From Clostridia bacterium (GTDB lineage: Bacteria; Bacillota; Clostridia; Oscillospirales; CAG-272): DNA of 64,000 nt. The notes under the pieces were generated by a model. It had not been told where the DNA came from. It was given only the letters and a program-made list of their open reading frames with translations, and made no database searches. The first letter of the stretch is position 1. Every line of letters begins with the position of its first letter. Below are positions 25,162-33,756 of the stretch, piece by piece. Made by a program: the position numbers and the translations under genes. The DNA is taken from assembly GCA_017937845.1 (NCBI GenBank), contig JAGBCV010000007.1, positions 1-64,000 on the forward strand, read 5' to 3'.

Positions 25162-26165
25162 TGCGATTTCTCGAAGATTTTTACGGAAACGAACGCCAAA
25201 AAGACTACTTTGCTTCCCTCATCGAGGAGGGAAAATGTTCTCATGCGTATATTTTGGAAGCACCCGCGGGAAGTGGCAAAAAAACGTTTGCAAGGCTTCT
25301 CGCGGCGGCTCTTGCTTTTTCTTCGGAAAAGGAGGACGAACGCGATGCCAAATGCCGACGGATCATGGAGGGGACTTCTCCCGACGTGATGATGCTCACC
25401 CGCGAGGAGGGCAAGAAAACGATCGGCGTGGATGCAACGCGCGATTTTTGCGCCTCTGCGTACCTCACACCGTCGGAATTGAATTTCAAAATGTATATCT
25501 TCGATGAAGCGGATAAGATCACGCCGCAAGCGCAAAACGCTTTGCTTAAGATCATCGAAGAACCGCCCCACGGCGTTTATATGCTCCTTCTTTGCGAAAA
25601 CAGCTTGTCGCTCCTTTCCACGGTGCGTTCCCGTGCACAAAAGATCACGCTCGAGGTTTTTGACGAGGATGCGCTTCTTTCTTATGCCAAAAAGCACGCC
25701 TTAAAGGGCGCGGAGGACGAGGAAAAGCTTCGTTTTGCCGTTCGCATGGCAGAGGGGGCGATCGGAAAGCTCTCCTTACTTCTTGAGTCGGGTGATACAG
25801 AGTTTTCAGCATATCATACAGCCAGAAAAATCGTGGAGGGACAAGTTTCCAAAAACCGCGGTGTATCCTATTTTGACTTTCTGAAAATGATTACGGATTT
25901 TGCTTCCACGAGAGAAGCATTGGATGCACTTACAAAATATCTCATGTCGGCTTACGGTGATCTTGCGCGTATCAAACACGCGGATGAAGCACCGCTTCAT
26001 TTTTTCATGGCGGATGAAGCGGAAAAGCTTTCTCTCTTTTTAACGACAGGCGCGATCGCGGAATCGTTCGCGGCAATCGATGCCGTCCGCCGAGATATGC
26101 AATTTTATACGAGCCTTTCTCTTTCTGCCGCCAATTTGGCGATGGCGCTTTGGAAGGCATCTTAA
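25161..26165 (+). CDS. holB: DNA polymerase III delta-prime subunit HolB
   Basis: Clamp-loader subunit that helps load the beta sliding clamp. The 334 residues carry a Walker-A-like EAPAGSGKKT near 33-42 and the highly conserved FDEADKITPQAQNALLKIIE, with the Walker-B region and sensor segment. A later STVRSR is the sensor-1 stretch. The ATG overlaps the darA TAA stop by one base. No zinc-binding cysteine set is obvious; only a single Cys near the expected region (AKCRRIMEG). The downstream ricT gene fits the common darA-holB-ricT order in Bacillota. Confidence 0.92.
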   Translation: MRFLEDFYGNERQKDYFASLIEEGKCSHAYILEAPAGSGKKTFARLLAAALAFSSEKEDERDAKCRRIMEGTSPDVMMLTREEGKKTIGVDATRDFCASAYLTPSELNFKMYIFDEADKITPQAQNALLKIIEEPPHGVYMLLLCENSLSLLSTVRSRAQKITLEVFDEDALLSYAKKHALKGAEDEEKLRFAVRMAEGAIGKLSLLLESGDTEFSAYHTARKIVEGQVSKNRGVSYFDFLKMITDFASTREALDALTKYLMSAYGDLARIKHADEAPLHFFMADEAEKLSLFLTTGAIAESFAAIDAVRRDMQFYTSLSLSAANLAMALWKAS

Positions 26166-26193
26166 CATAGATAAATAGCGAGGATTTGATTTC

Positions 26194-27213
26194 ATGTTTG
26201 AAACAGAAGATAAAAGAAAAGAAACGGCAGAGGACGCTCCCGTTTGCTGCGCGTCTTGCGCCGAGGCATCTGTGGATGCGCCCGCGCAGGAGGATGCGCC
26301 TGCGGAGCCTGCCACATACGAAATCGTCGGTATCCGTTTCAAAACCACAGGAAAAATTTATTATTTTGATCCCAAGGGCTTGCAACTCGGTGAAAACGAC
26401 CATGCCATTGTGGAAACTGCGCGCGGTATCGAATATGGCACGGTTGCGATCCCCAATCGCATCGTAACGGAAAAGGACGTTGTGCTTCCGCTTCGTCCCG
26501 TGATTCGCACGGCAACCGCGGATGACGATAAAATTTACGAGGAAAACAAGCGCAAGGAAAAAGAAGCCGCAAAGATCTGTCTTGAAAAGATCGCGGACCA
26601 TAAGCTCGAAATGAAGCTCGTGGACGTGGAATATACCTTTGATAACAGCAAATTGCTTTTCTATTTTACCGCGGACGGACGTGTAGACTTCCGCGAGCTT
26701 GTTAAAAGTCTTGCTTCCATTTTCAGAACGAGAATCGAATTGCGTCAGATCGGTATCCGAGATGAAACGAAGCTCATCGGCGGTCTTGGTGTTTGCGGCA
26801 GACCGTTCTGCTGTAAGAAATTCCTTGATGATTTCGTTCAGGTTTCCATCAAGATGGCAAAGGAGCAGAACCTCTCTCTCAATTCTCAGAAAATTTCGGG
26901 TGCTTGCGGCAGACTCATGTGCTGTCTGCGTTACGAGCATGAGGTCTACGAAGAAGAGCTTGCAAAGCTGCCGAAGATGGATAGCTTTGTGGAAACACCC
27001 GACGGCAAGGGCTACGTTTGTGAGCTCGTTCCGCTTTCGGGCATCGTCAAGGTTCGTTTTGCGGGCGACCGTAATATGATCAAGTCCTACGTCAAGGACG
27101 ACGTGAAGGTCCTTTCCACGAAGAAAGAACAAAAGGAAGCGCAAGAAAATAAAGAATCCAGAGAAGCTAAGGAACCCAAGGAAAATAAAGAATCCAAAGA
27201 AAACAAAGAATGA
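26194..27213 (+). CDS. ricT: RicT (YaaT) PSP1-domain protein with a long charged tail
   Basis: Part of the RicA-RicF-RicT iron-sulfur complex that stimulates RNase Y and phosphorelay in Bacillus. Residues about 45-300 form the PSP1 domain. The cysteines expected to bind the clusters are present: CGRPFCC and, later, ACGRLMCCLRYE. The first 40 residues are acidic and contain a CCASCAEA stretch not usual in the family. The C-terminal 35 residues are low-complexity, made of KE-rich repeats such as KENKESKENKE. At 339 residues it is longer than B. subtilis RicT because of these ends. The gene closes the darA operon. Confidence 0.92.
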   Translation: MFETEDKRKETAEDAPVCCASCAEASVDAPAQEDAPAEPATYEIVGIRFKTTGKIYYFDPKGLQLGENDHAIVETARGIEYGTVAIPNRIVTEKDVVLPLRPVIRTATADDDKIYEENKRKEKEAAKICLEKIADHKLEMKLVDVEYTFDNSKLLFYFTADGRVDFRELVKSLASIFRTRIELRQIGIRDETKLIGGLGVCGRPFCCKKFLDDFVQVSIKMAKEQNLSLNSQKISGACGRLMCCLRYEHEVYEEELAKLPKMDSFVETPDGKGYVCELVPLSGIVKVRFAGDRNMIKSYVKDDVKVLSTKKEQKEAQENKESREAKEPKENKESKENKE

Positions 27214-27216
27214 TGC

Positions 27217-27252
27217 AAAAAGAAACAGAATCTGCGGATTCTGTTTCTTTTT
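27217..27252 (+). terminator. Terminator of the darA-holB-ricT operon
   Basis: A 16-bp perfect stem pairs 27217-27232 with 27237-27252 around the tetraloop TGCG; the distal strand ends in CTTTTT. It starts 4 bp after the ricT stop. Confidence 0.85.
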
Positions 27253-27293
27253 CAAAAAAATCAAAAATTTTTGAAAAATTTTCAAAAAAGGTA

Positions 27294-27322
27294 TTGACAT
27301 TTTGAGAAGAATAGTATATAAT
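27294..27322 (+). promoter_or_regulatory. Perfect consensus promoter of tRNA-Leu
   Basis: TTGACA at 27294-27299 and TATAAT at 27317-27322 with exactly 17 bp between. The mature tRNA begins 45 bp after the -10 box. Confidence 0.9.
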
Positions 27323-27366
27323 AGTCAACGTCGCAAGGGCAACGACCCAAGCGAAACAAAACAAAT

Positions 27367-27450
27367 GCGAGAGTGGCGGAACTGGCAGACGCGCACGTTT
27401 GAGGGGCGTGTGGTTACACCGTACGGGTTCAAGTCCCGTTTCTCGCACCA
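27367..27450 (+). tRNA. tRNA-Leu (anticodon GAG)
   Basis: The acceptor arm GCGAGAG pairs with TTCTCGC near the 3' end, and CCA is encoded (27448-27450). The anticodon stem CACGT pairs with GCGTG around the loop TTGAGGG, giving anticodon GAG. A long variable arm lies between the anticodon and T arms, and the T arm reads CGGGTTCAAGTCCCG. The class II shape and anticodon identify leucine. Its own consensus promoter and terminator make it a single-tRNA unit. Confidence 0.97.
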
Positions 27451-27451
27451 C

Positions 27452-27480
27452 AAATCCACTTCTTAGGAAGTGGATTTTTT
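27452..27480 (+). terminator. Terminator of the tRNA-Leu gene
   Basis: An 11-bp perfect stem, 27452-27462 with 27467-27477, closes around TTAG and runs into TTTTTT. Confidence 0.88.
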
Positions 27481-27498
27481 GTATATGGGGGTTGTATC

Positions 27499-27840
27499 AT
27501 GGATCAAGATTACATGAAGATGTATAAGCTTTTGGATTATTGTTATGATACGTTGGAAAAAGACGCTAAAAAGAATATGACGAAAATAGGATTTTCAGAA
27601 TATGACTATTTGGCTTTGTTGTTGGGCGAAATGTCTCTTGATACATTTGTGGACGGTTTACCTGCTGATCAGGCGATTCATGAAGAATGGAATGATATTT
27701 CCTTGAAACATTCCGGAGCTTTAGAAAAAACCATTGCGTTTCTTACCATGTATGAAGATGACTTCGGCTGTAATTTCAAAATTACAAAACAATTTTTACA
27801 AACGATTTCAAATGAACAAATTCATAAAATTCTTGCATGA
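27499..27840 (+). CDS. Hypothetical protein of 113 residues
   Basis: No family recognised. A soluble, mostly helical, strongly acidic protein with long amphipathic helices (DYMKMYKLLDYCYDTLEKDA, then HEEWNDISLKHSGALEKTIA) and no signal or membrane segment. It starts with ATG at 27499 after GGGGGT, a weak ribosome site. It lies just downstream of tRNA-Leu, a place where small horizontally acquired genes often sit, and is followed by three hairpins. Base composition is more AT-rich than the neighbours on reading. Nothing in sequence or context shows a function. Confidence 0.6.
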   Translation: MDQDYMKMYKLLDYCYDTLEKDAKKNMTKIGFSEYDYLALLLGEMSLDTFVDGLPADQAIHEEWNDISLKHSGALEKTIAFLTMYEDDFGCNFKITKQFLQTISNEQIHKILA

Positions 27841-27897
27841 AAATGCCCTACCCAAAATCACCCATTTCAGATAACACCCATCTCTGTTCACCACAAC

Positions 27898-27953
27898 AAA
27901 CGGTCGGTTCGCTTGCGAATCGACCGTTTTTCCTCCTCCAAGCGTGGAGGAGG
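27898..27953. terminator. Tandem hairpins between the hypothetical gene and sigG
   Basis: The first hairpin, 27898-27912 with 27915-27929, has one G-T pair and runs into TTTTT rightward and TTTGTTGTGG leftward, so it can stop transcription both ways. A second, 27932-27940 with 27945-27953, is a perfect 9-bp CCTCCTCCA stem. A third short stem GAGCGG/CCGCTC lies at about 27955-27971. Together they close the leftward sigG transcript and the rightward gene. Confidence 0.75.
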
Positions 27954-27986
27954 TGAGCGGTGATACCGCTCGGAGGTGGTTGAGAG

Positions 27987-28760
27987 TTAAAGGTCTTTTC
28001 GGATGCGTTCGAGCGCGCTTTTTTCAATGCGGGAGACCTGCGCTTGGGAAATGCCGATCTCGTCTGCAATCTCCATTTGTGTTTTTCCCCGATAAAAACG
28101 CATCGTGATGATGGAGCGTTCGCGGTCGGAAAGCTTTTTCATCGCTTCGGTGATGGCGATGTTTTCAAGCCATGAATCGACGCTCTCGTCCTCGTCGCAA
28201 ATCTGATCCATGACGTAGAGAGAATCGCCGTTCTCTCCGTAAACGGGATCGTATAGCGAAACGGGCGCCATGATCGCTTCCAGCGCCTCCGAAACGGCGC
28301 GGACAGGCTCTCCGAGGGCATGAGCAATATCTTCGACGGTCGGCTCTCTATCCATCGTTTTGGAGAGATGCTCACGCTCGCTGAGTGCGCGGTAGGCAAG
28401 GTCGCGTGTGCCGCGGCTGACGCGAAGCATATTGTTGTCACGCAGATAACGTCGAATCTCCCCAATGATCATCGGAACGGCATAGGTGCTGAATTTGACA
28501 CCGATATCCACATCGAAATTGTCGATTGCCTTGATCAGTCCGATACACCCTACTTGAAAAAGGTCGTCCGCATCATCGACCTTCCCGCCGAAACGCTGTA
28601 TGATGCTGAGGACCAATCGCAAATTGCCTCCAATCAATTTTTCTCGCGCTTTTTTGTCGCCGTTTTTCGTGCGACGAAGAAGCTCATTTTTTTCATCATT
28701 GGATAAATTTTCGAGCTTTGACGTGTTGACTCCGCATAAATCGACTTTATTATAATACAT
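27987..28760 (-). CDS. sigG: Sporulation sigma factor SigG
   Basis: Forespore-specific RNA polymerase sigma factor that switches on late forespore genes, including spoVA. The 257 residues match B. subtilis sigma-G closely: NKVDLCGVNTSKL at the start, the region 2 stretch DDLFQVGCIGLIKAIDNFD, KFSTYAVPMIIGEIRRYLRD, and the region 4 helix-turn-helix KTQMEIADEIGISQAQVSRI. The frame is open upstream, but the ATG at 28760 is chosen because MYYNKVDLCG aligns with the family N-terminus and GAGGT lies about 9 nt before it on the minus strand. A sigma-F-like promoter lies upstream (28797-28827). Confidence 0.96.
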   Translation of the reverse strand: MYYNKVDLCGVNTSKLENLSNDEKNELLRRTKNGDKKAREKLIGGNLRLVLSIIQRFGGKVDDADDLFQVGCIGLIKAIDNFDVDIGVKFSTYAVPMIIGEIRRYLRDNNMLRVSRGTRDLAYRALSEREHLSKTMDREPTVEDIAHALGEPVRAVSEALEAIMAPVSLYDPVYGENGDSLYVMDQICDEDESVDSWLENIAITEAMKKLSDRERSIITMRFYRGKTQMEIADEIGISQAQVSRIEKSALERIRKDL

Positions 28761-28796
28761 AAAAATAACCTCACGGGCAAAATTTGACTTTGAGAA

Positions 28797-28827
28797 CAGT
28801 ATTGCCGAAATCCGTCGTTTTTTATGC
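28797..28827 (-). promoter_or_regulatory. Sigma-F-like promoter of sigG
   Basis: On the minus strand GCATA (complement of 28823-28827) and GGCAATACTG (complement of 28797-28806) are separated by 16 bp. They match the sigma-F pattern GYWTA-N16-GGNNANANTR at every defined position. The -10 box lies about 37 bp before the sigG start. In B. subtilis sigma-F drives sigG, so the match makes biological sense. Confidence 0.7.
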
Positions 28828-28919
28828 AAATAGGGAGTCTGGCACTTTCTTCCTCTTGTTTCAAGAGGCGAATAACCAAAGAAAAATGATTTCCTCGGAA
28901 TAAAAAAACGGTATTGCTA

Positions 28920-28948
28920 TTGAAAAATAGGATTCTTTTTGGTATAAT
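28920..28948 (+). promoter_or_regulatory. Sigma-A promoter of the ttcA-like gene
   Basis: TTGAAA at 28920-28925 and TATAAT at 28943-28948, 17 bp apart. The start of the gene is 37 bp further. It is divergent from the sigG promoter region. Confidence 0.8.
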
Positions 28949-28985
28949 AAATCTTGAACTATGATTCCAAGGAGATGAATTTCCG

Positions 28986-29765
28986 ATGAAAGGACTAAAA
29001 CGTCTTTTGAGTTATACCAGACGCGCTTGCGAAGACTACGGGATGATCGAGCCCGGAGATAAAATTGCCGTCGGCGTTTCCGCAGGGAAGGATTCTCTGT
29101 CGCTTCTCTATGCGCTCGCGGAGCTTCGCCGCTTCTATCCCGTTCCGTTTGAGCTTGTGGCGGTCACGGTGGATATGCGCTTCGGTGACCTCGAAAACGG
29201 CGGTGTGCCGACCGATTTTACACCCATTCGAGAGCTTTGCGAAAGGCTTGACGTGAAGTATCACGTTGAACCTTCCAATATCGCCAAAATTATTTTTGAC
29301 GTTCGCAAGGAATCAAACCCCTGCTCGCTTTGCGCGAAGCTCAGACGCGGTATGGTCAACGATACCGCCAAAAAGCTCGGTTGCAATAAGGTCGCGCTCG
29401 GTCATCATTTCGATGATGTTGTCGAAACCTTTATGCTCAATCTCTTTTTCGAGGGCAGACTCGGTTGCTTTGCGCCCGTCACGTATCTTGATCGCACGGA
29501 TATTACGGTGATTCGTCCGCTTATCTATGCGCCCGAAAAGGATATCCGCTATTTCGCGGCGAATGCGGAGCTTCCCGTTGTCAAAAGCGCTTGTCCCGCG
29601 GACGGCAAGACCGAGCGAGAATCGATGAAGCAGTTCCTTGCCGACCTCGAGTTTAAGCATAAGGGCTTGCGTCATCGCATCTTCGGCGCGATGCAAAAGG
29701 CGGGCATCGACGGCTATAAGGAAGCGAAGGTCAAAATCTATTCCGACCCCAAACGGGATGAATAA
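28986..29765 (+). CDS. TtcA-like tRNA 2-thiocytidine synthetase family protein
   Basis: PP-loop ATPase expected to activate C32 of some tRNAs for thiolation. The 259 residues contain the PP-loop VGVSAGKDS near 28-36 (family consensus SGGKDS, with A for the first G), the cysteine pair CSLC near 120 and GHHFDDVVETFMLNL near 140. The TtcA family binds an iron-sulfur cluster through these cysteines plus a third one; a later Cys in VKSACPAD may be that residue. CAAGGAGATG at 28968-28977 supports the ATG. The family includes other tRNA thiolases, so TtcA rather than a relative is moderately sure. Confidence 0.82.
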   Translation: MKGLKRLLSYTRRACEDYGMIEPGDKIAVGVSAGKDSLSLLYALAELRRFYPVPFELVAVTVDMRFGDLENGGVPTDFTPIRELCERLDVKYHVEPSNIAKIIFDVRKESNPCSLCAKLRRGMVNDTAKKLGCNKVALGHHFDDVVETFMLNLFFEGRLGCFAPVTYLDRTDITVIRPLIYAPEKDIRYFAANAELPVVKSACPADGKTERESMKQFLADLEFKHKGLRHRIFGAMQKAGIDGYKEAKVKIYSDPKRDE

Positions 29766-29815
29766 AGAAATTTATGGGTGAGATACTAAGAAAAAATCCG
29801 AAAGGAGCATTTCTG

Positions 29816-30025
29816 ATGTACGATTCCCGAAAAATAAGGGATTTTTCCATGCGATATTGCCCAAATCTCCGAGATGGCGTTCTCGTGATGACGGAGCATC
29901 CCATTGGAAAGCCCGAATATAAAACATGTCTTTCTTCGCATCTTTGTCATGCGGATACGAGGAGGGTATGCAGTCATACGGCTTCCGTATCGATGAAAAG
30001 CGACGCGGACATTTTGAAATTGTAA
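29816..30025 (+). CDS. Candidate small protein of 69 residues
   Basis: An ORF between the ttcA-like gene and pgi that begins MYDSRKIRDFSMRYC and ends DADILKL. The main support is AAAGGAG at 29801-29807, 8 nt before the ATG, an excellent ribosome site in a stretch otherwise without a gene. It contains four cysteines and three histidines (SSHLCHADTRRVCSHT), which could bind metal, but no family is recognised and the reverse strand is also open here (29772-30056). The region 29766-30049 shows no other feature. Treat as a candidate. Confidence 0.35.
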   Translation: MYDSRKIRDFSMRYCPNLRDGVLVMTEHPIGKPEYKTCLSSHLCHADTRRVCSHTASVSMKSDADILKL

Positions 30026-30049
30026 TTTTATAATGTGAGGTATATAAAA

Positions 30050-31393
30050 ATGGCATTTGTATTTTCTGACAAGTATGTAAAGAGCTTCGTTACCGATGCA
30101 GACCTTTCTGCCATCAACGATGAAGTTCTGAACGCGCACAAGATGCTCTGCGAAAAAACAGGCAAGGGCAACGATTTCCTTGGCTGGGTAGAGCTTCCCA
30201 AGAATTACGACCGCGCAGAAGTCGCGCAGATCAAAAAGGCTGCCGCGAAGATCTGTGACCTTTGTGACGTTCTCATCGTCATTGGTATCGGCGGTTCTTA
30301 TCTCGGCGCACGTGCGGCGATCGAATTTATCCACGGCAACTATTACAACAACAAAAAGAAGAACACACCCGACATTTATTTCGTCGGTAAGGACATCAGC
30401 TCCGCGCATCTTCAGGATATCCTTGACATCTGCAAGGACCGCGATGTTTGCGTAAACGTCATTTCCAAATCCGGTACGACAACCGAGCCCGCTATCGCTT
30501 TCCGTGTATTCCGTGATCTTCTCATTGAAAAATACGGCAAGGAAGGCGCGGCAGAACGCATCTTCGCAACCACGGACAAGGCACGCGGTGCACTCCGCAA
30601 GCAGGCGGATACATACGGCTATGAAAGCTTCGTCATTGCAGACGACGTCGGCGGCAGATTTTCCGTTCTTTCTCCCGTAGGTCTTCTTCCCATCGCCGTT
30701 TCCGGCGTTGACGTAGAAGAAATGCTCGCAGGCGCGGCAAAGGCGTTTGACGATTTTGCTGACGGCGACGTTTTCACAAACGGCTGTCTGAAATATGCGG
30801 CGATTCGCAACATTCTCCACAGACGCGGTAAGAGCATCGAGATCCTTACCGTAAACGACCCCGCTCTCACCTTGACCTGCGAATGGTGGAAACAGCTCTT
30901 CGGCGAATCCGAAGGTAAGGACGGCAAGGGTCTGTATCCCTCCAGCACCGTATATTCCACAGACCTCCACTCTCTCGGTCAGTTCATTCAGGAAGGCTCT
31001 CGCTTGATGTTTGAAACCGTTATCAACGTCAACATCGAAGAAGGCATCAAGATCCCGACCGACGCAGAAGACGGTGACGGTCTTAACTTCCTCGCAGGTA
31101 AGAGCCTCAACTTCGTCAACCAGAAGGCTCACGACGGCACCATCCTCGCGCATACGGACGGCGACGTTCCGAACCTTTCCATCGCGCTCACCTCTCGCAG
31201 TGCGTTTGATTTCGGTTATCTCGTATACTTCTTTGAAAAGGCTTGTGCGGTTTCCGGTTACGTTCTCGGCGTCAATCCCTTTGATCAGCCCGGTGTGGAA
31301 GCGTACAAGAAGAATATGTTCGCGCTTCTCGGCAAGCCCGGCTACGATGAGCTTCGCGCAACACTCGAAGATCGTCTTTTCACCTTGGAATAA
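30050..31393 (+). CDS. pgi: Glucose-6-phosphate isomerase
   Basis: Glycolytic enzyme converting glucose-6-phosphate to fructose-6-phosphate in the cytosol. The 447 residues are the normal length for Bacillota Pgi. Signatures include [17 protein letters not shown] near 75-90, the phosphate-binding [10 protein letters not shown] near 140, [13 protein letters not shown] and, near the end, [16 protein letters not shown] with the catalytic lysine. The ATG at 30050 is chosen because GTGAGG at 30035-30040 lies 9 nt upstream; an earlier in-frame ATG at 30035 overlaps that site. A strong terminator follows directly. Confidence 0.96.
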   Translation: MAFVFSDKYVKSFVTDADLSAINDEVLNAHKMLCEKTGKGNDFLGWVELPKNYDRAEVAQIKKAAAKICDLCDVLIVIGIGGSYLGARAAIEFIHGNYYNNKKKNTPDIYFVGKDISSAHLQDILDICKDRDVCVNVISKSGTTTEPAIAFRVFRDLLIEKYGKEGAAERIFATTDKARGALRKQADTYGYESFVIADDVGGRFSVLSPVGLLPIAVSGVDVEEMLAGAAKAFDDFADGDVFTNGCLKYAAIRNILHRRGKSIEILTVNDPALTLTCEWWKQLFGESEGKDGKGLYPSSTVYSTDLHSLGQFIQEGSRLMFETVINVNIEEGIKIPTDAEDGDGLNFLAGKSLNFVNQKAHDGTILAHTDGDVPNLSIALTSRSAFDFGYLVYFFEKACAVSGYVLGVNPFDQPGVEAYKKNMFALLGKPGYDELRATLEDRLFTLE

Positions 31394-31408
31394 TATCGTA
31401 ATATCACG

Positions 31409-31432
31409 AAAAGCCCGCTTACGCGGGCTTTT
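31409..31432 (+). terminator. Terminator after pgi
   Basis: A perfect 10-bp stem, AAAAGCCCGC at 31409-31418 with its complement at 31423-31432, closes around TTAC. The distal strand ends in TTTT. comEC starts only 17 bp later, so comEC may depend on read-through or on an unseen promoter. Confidence 0.8.
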
Positions 31433-31448
31433 CATATAAGGAATGTTT

Positions 31449-33716
31449 ATGTTCAAAGGAAAGTATCTTGCAGGGATGCTGACAGCGTACATTGCCGTGT
31501 TTGTCCTCTGCTTTTATTTTGCGATATCGCCGTTTTTGCATATTTGCGCGATGGCGGTATGCTTGCTTGTATGCGGTCTCTCGATCCTCCTTCAAAACCG
31601 CAGGATCGTGCGCGATCGAAAACGAATCTTTTTGCTTCTTTTGGCGATCGTATTGCTGGTGTTTTCGTTTGGATACAGCGAATGGTTTGCAAAAGCAAAG
31701 CTGAAGCCGATTTCCGAACGCATCGACGGCGAGCCTTGTGATATCGTCGCCTCGGTCGAGGATATCCGCTATGAAAAAGCGTATGCTTCCTCGTACGTTG
31801 TCCGCATTTCTAAAATTGATGGGGAAAGAGTCGACGGCGGTGCGCTTTTGGAACTTCCGTTTGCAGGCAGTCTTTCGCTTGGCGATGAAATCGCGTTTGA
31901 AAGCGTGATGACGGAGATCACCGACGAATATCGGTATTATCATAAATCCAAAGGCATTCTCGTATCGCTTGCCGCAGATGATTTTTCGCGCGTGGGCGGA
32001 GAAATCGTCAGACCGTCTGTTTTTGAGCGTATCCGCGAAAAAATTGCGGAAAATTTCAAAGCGCATATCGGAGATGGTGCAGGCTATGCAACGGCGCTTC
32101 TCACAGGCAACAAGGACGACCTTGACGGACAAACGAGGCTCGCTTATCAAAGACTTGGAATTTCTCACGTGCTTGCCGTTTCGGGAATGCATTTTTCGGT
32201 CATCGTTGGCGGTCTGGATTATCTGCTCCGCACTTTGACCGTGCCGAGAAAAAAGAAAAATATGCTTTTGATCGGCTTTTCTTGGATATTTGCCTTGATT
32301 TGCGGATTTTCTGCATCTGTCGTGCGTGCGCTTATCATGTTTTCCATCTATTATATCGCGGACACGGTCGGAGAAAAGAGTGATTCGCTGACCTCGCTTT
32401 TCTTTGCGGCGGCTTGCATCATCACGGCAAATCCATGGGCGGTCTACGATGCAGGCTTGTGGCTTTCCGTCTTTTCCACGCTCGGTATCGTTCTCGTGAT
32501 GCCCTCGATGAATCGCATCCTTGTTGTAAAAGAAGATAAAAACCGCTTACGACGGCTTGGGAAACGGCTCCTTCGCGCTGTTCTTTGCATGACGGTCATG
32601 AATTTCACGGCGCTCTTTTTCACCATGCCCATTACGTATTTTCTATATGGCGGAATTTCGCTTGTATCTCCGCTTGCAAATCTCATATTCATTCCCTTGA
32701 CGGAGTTTGTCCTGTATCTCTTGGTGCTCTTGACCCTTTTGGGATTCGTTCCGTTTGTCGCGCCCCTGATTGGCTCGCTCTGCGCTGTTTTGATCGCGTT
32801 TGCCGATACGCTTGCGCGTATGCTTTCGGATATGCGAGGCATCTATCTTTCGCTCCGTTATCCGTTTGCAGGTGTGATTCTCATTTTGATGATGCTCGGT
32901 GTGGTCGTAGTGCTTTGCAAAAAAGAATTTCGCGCGCGGAATATGTTCGCTGTCTTTTTTGCATCGATGCTGACATTTGGCGTTTGCTTTGGCGCGTATA
33001 GCTATATGGGCAAAGATGCTACTTATTTATATATGAATACCGACGGCAAAAATGATGTTCTTTCTCTCGTGGACGATGGGGAAGTTATGCTTATCGATAT
33101 CACGAACGGCGGAAAACGTGTACCGCAGATGGCGGTGGACGGACTTTCCGATTATGATCGCTGTGAGGTCGACACCTATGTGCTGACACATCTTCATTCT
33201 TATCATGCGGGCACGCTGAAAACGCTGGCGGACGATATCAAACTTCATCGTGTTTTACTTCCCGAAGCGGAAACGGAAAAGGACGCAGAATATCTTCGCG
33301 CTATCGAGGAAGCTTTGGACGGTGCTTGTGATATCGTCTACTATAAGCGGGACGGCGAGCAGACTGCGACCGTTGGCGAAACGGAGATTTTCTTGCCCGA
33401 CTATGAAACGATATCCCGCTCCGAGCATCCTTTGTTGACGTTTTCTGCAAAAACGGACGGCGTTGGCGCTTGGATATACTGCGGTTCTTCTGCGATGGAG
33501 GATCCCGCGCATTGGGAGGATGTCAAGCAGTATCGCGCCGTGATCTTCGGCACACACGGTCCTATCGTCAAAAATATTTTTGATGATAACTGCCTTTCGA
33601 TGGCGGAGCTTGTCGTTTTTCTTTCGTTTGATACGAAATCGCTCGTGGATGCGGAGAAAATCAACGGAGAGATGGCATCGGTCGATGGAGAATATCATAT
33701 TCGGTTTGACCATTGA
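31449..33716 (+). CDS. comEC: ComEC/Rec2-type DNA uptake channel protein
   Basis: Large membrane protein that takes single-stranded DNA into the cell in competent bacteria. The 755 residues carry an N-terminal helix pair, an OB-fold region, the competence domain with LAVSGMHFSVIVGGLDYLLR, about eight further helices and a C-terminal metallo-beta-lactamase-like domain. In that domain the metal motif reads HLHSYH at 581-586, where active relatives have an acidic residue before the last His (HxHxDH or HPDADH). The ATG at 31449 is preferred over 31443 because AAGGA at 31438-31442 is 6 nt upstream. No other com genes are in the window. Confidence 0.9.
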   Translation: MFKGKYLAGMLTAYIAVFVLCFYFAISPFLHICAMAVCLLVCGLSILLQNRRIVRDRKRIFLLLLAIVLLVFSFGYSEWFAKAKLKPISERIDGEPCDIVASVEDIRYEKAYASSYVVRISKIDGERVDGGALLELPFAGSLSLGDEIAFESVMTEITDEYRYYHKSKGILVSLAADDFSRVGGEIVRPSVFERIREKIAENFKAHIGDGAGYATALLTGNKDDLDGQTRLAYQRLGISHVLAVSGMHFSVIVGGLDYLLRTLTVPRKKKNMLLIGFSWIFALICGFSASVVRALIMFSIYYIADTVGEKSDSLTSLFFAAACIITANPWAVYDAGLWLSVFSTLGIVLVMPSMNRILVVKEDKNRLRRLGKRLLRAVLCMTVMNFTALFFTMPITYFLYGGISLVSPLANLIFIPLTEFVLYLLVLLTLLGFVPFVAPLIGSLCAVLIAFADTLARMLSDMRGIYLSLRYPFAGVILILMMLGVVVVLCKKEFRARNMFAVFFASMLTFGVCFGAYSYMGKDATYLYMNTDGKNDVLSLVDDGEVMLIDITNGGKRVPQMAVDGLSDYDRCEVDTYVLTHLHSYHAGTLKTLADDIKLHRVLLPEAETEKDAEYLRAIEEALDGACDIVYYKRDGEQTATVGETEIFLPDYETISRSEHPLLTFSAKTDGVGAWIYCGSSAMEDPAHWEDVKQYRAVIFGTHGPIVKNIFDDNCLSMAELVVFLSFDTKSLVDAEKINGEMASVDGEYHIRFDH

Positions 33717-33756
33717 GGGCAATATTTTGATATAAACATATAAGAGGATTTATAAT

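Noticed and set aside
27121..27210. KE-rich tail of ricT as a tandem DNA repeat
   Set aside because: The repetition is at the level of charged residues; the DNA copies are short and imperfect, so it is a low-complexity protein tail.
27367..27840. Mobile element inserted at tRNA-Leu
   Set aside because: No integrase gene and no direct repeat of the tRNA 3' end was found downstream; only one small hypothetical gene follows.
30014..30034. TTGAAA and TATAAT just ahead of pgi as a promoter
   Set aside because: The spacing is only 9 bp, and a start of transcription there would fall at or beyond the pgi ribosome site.
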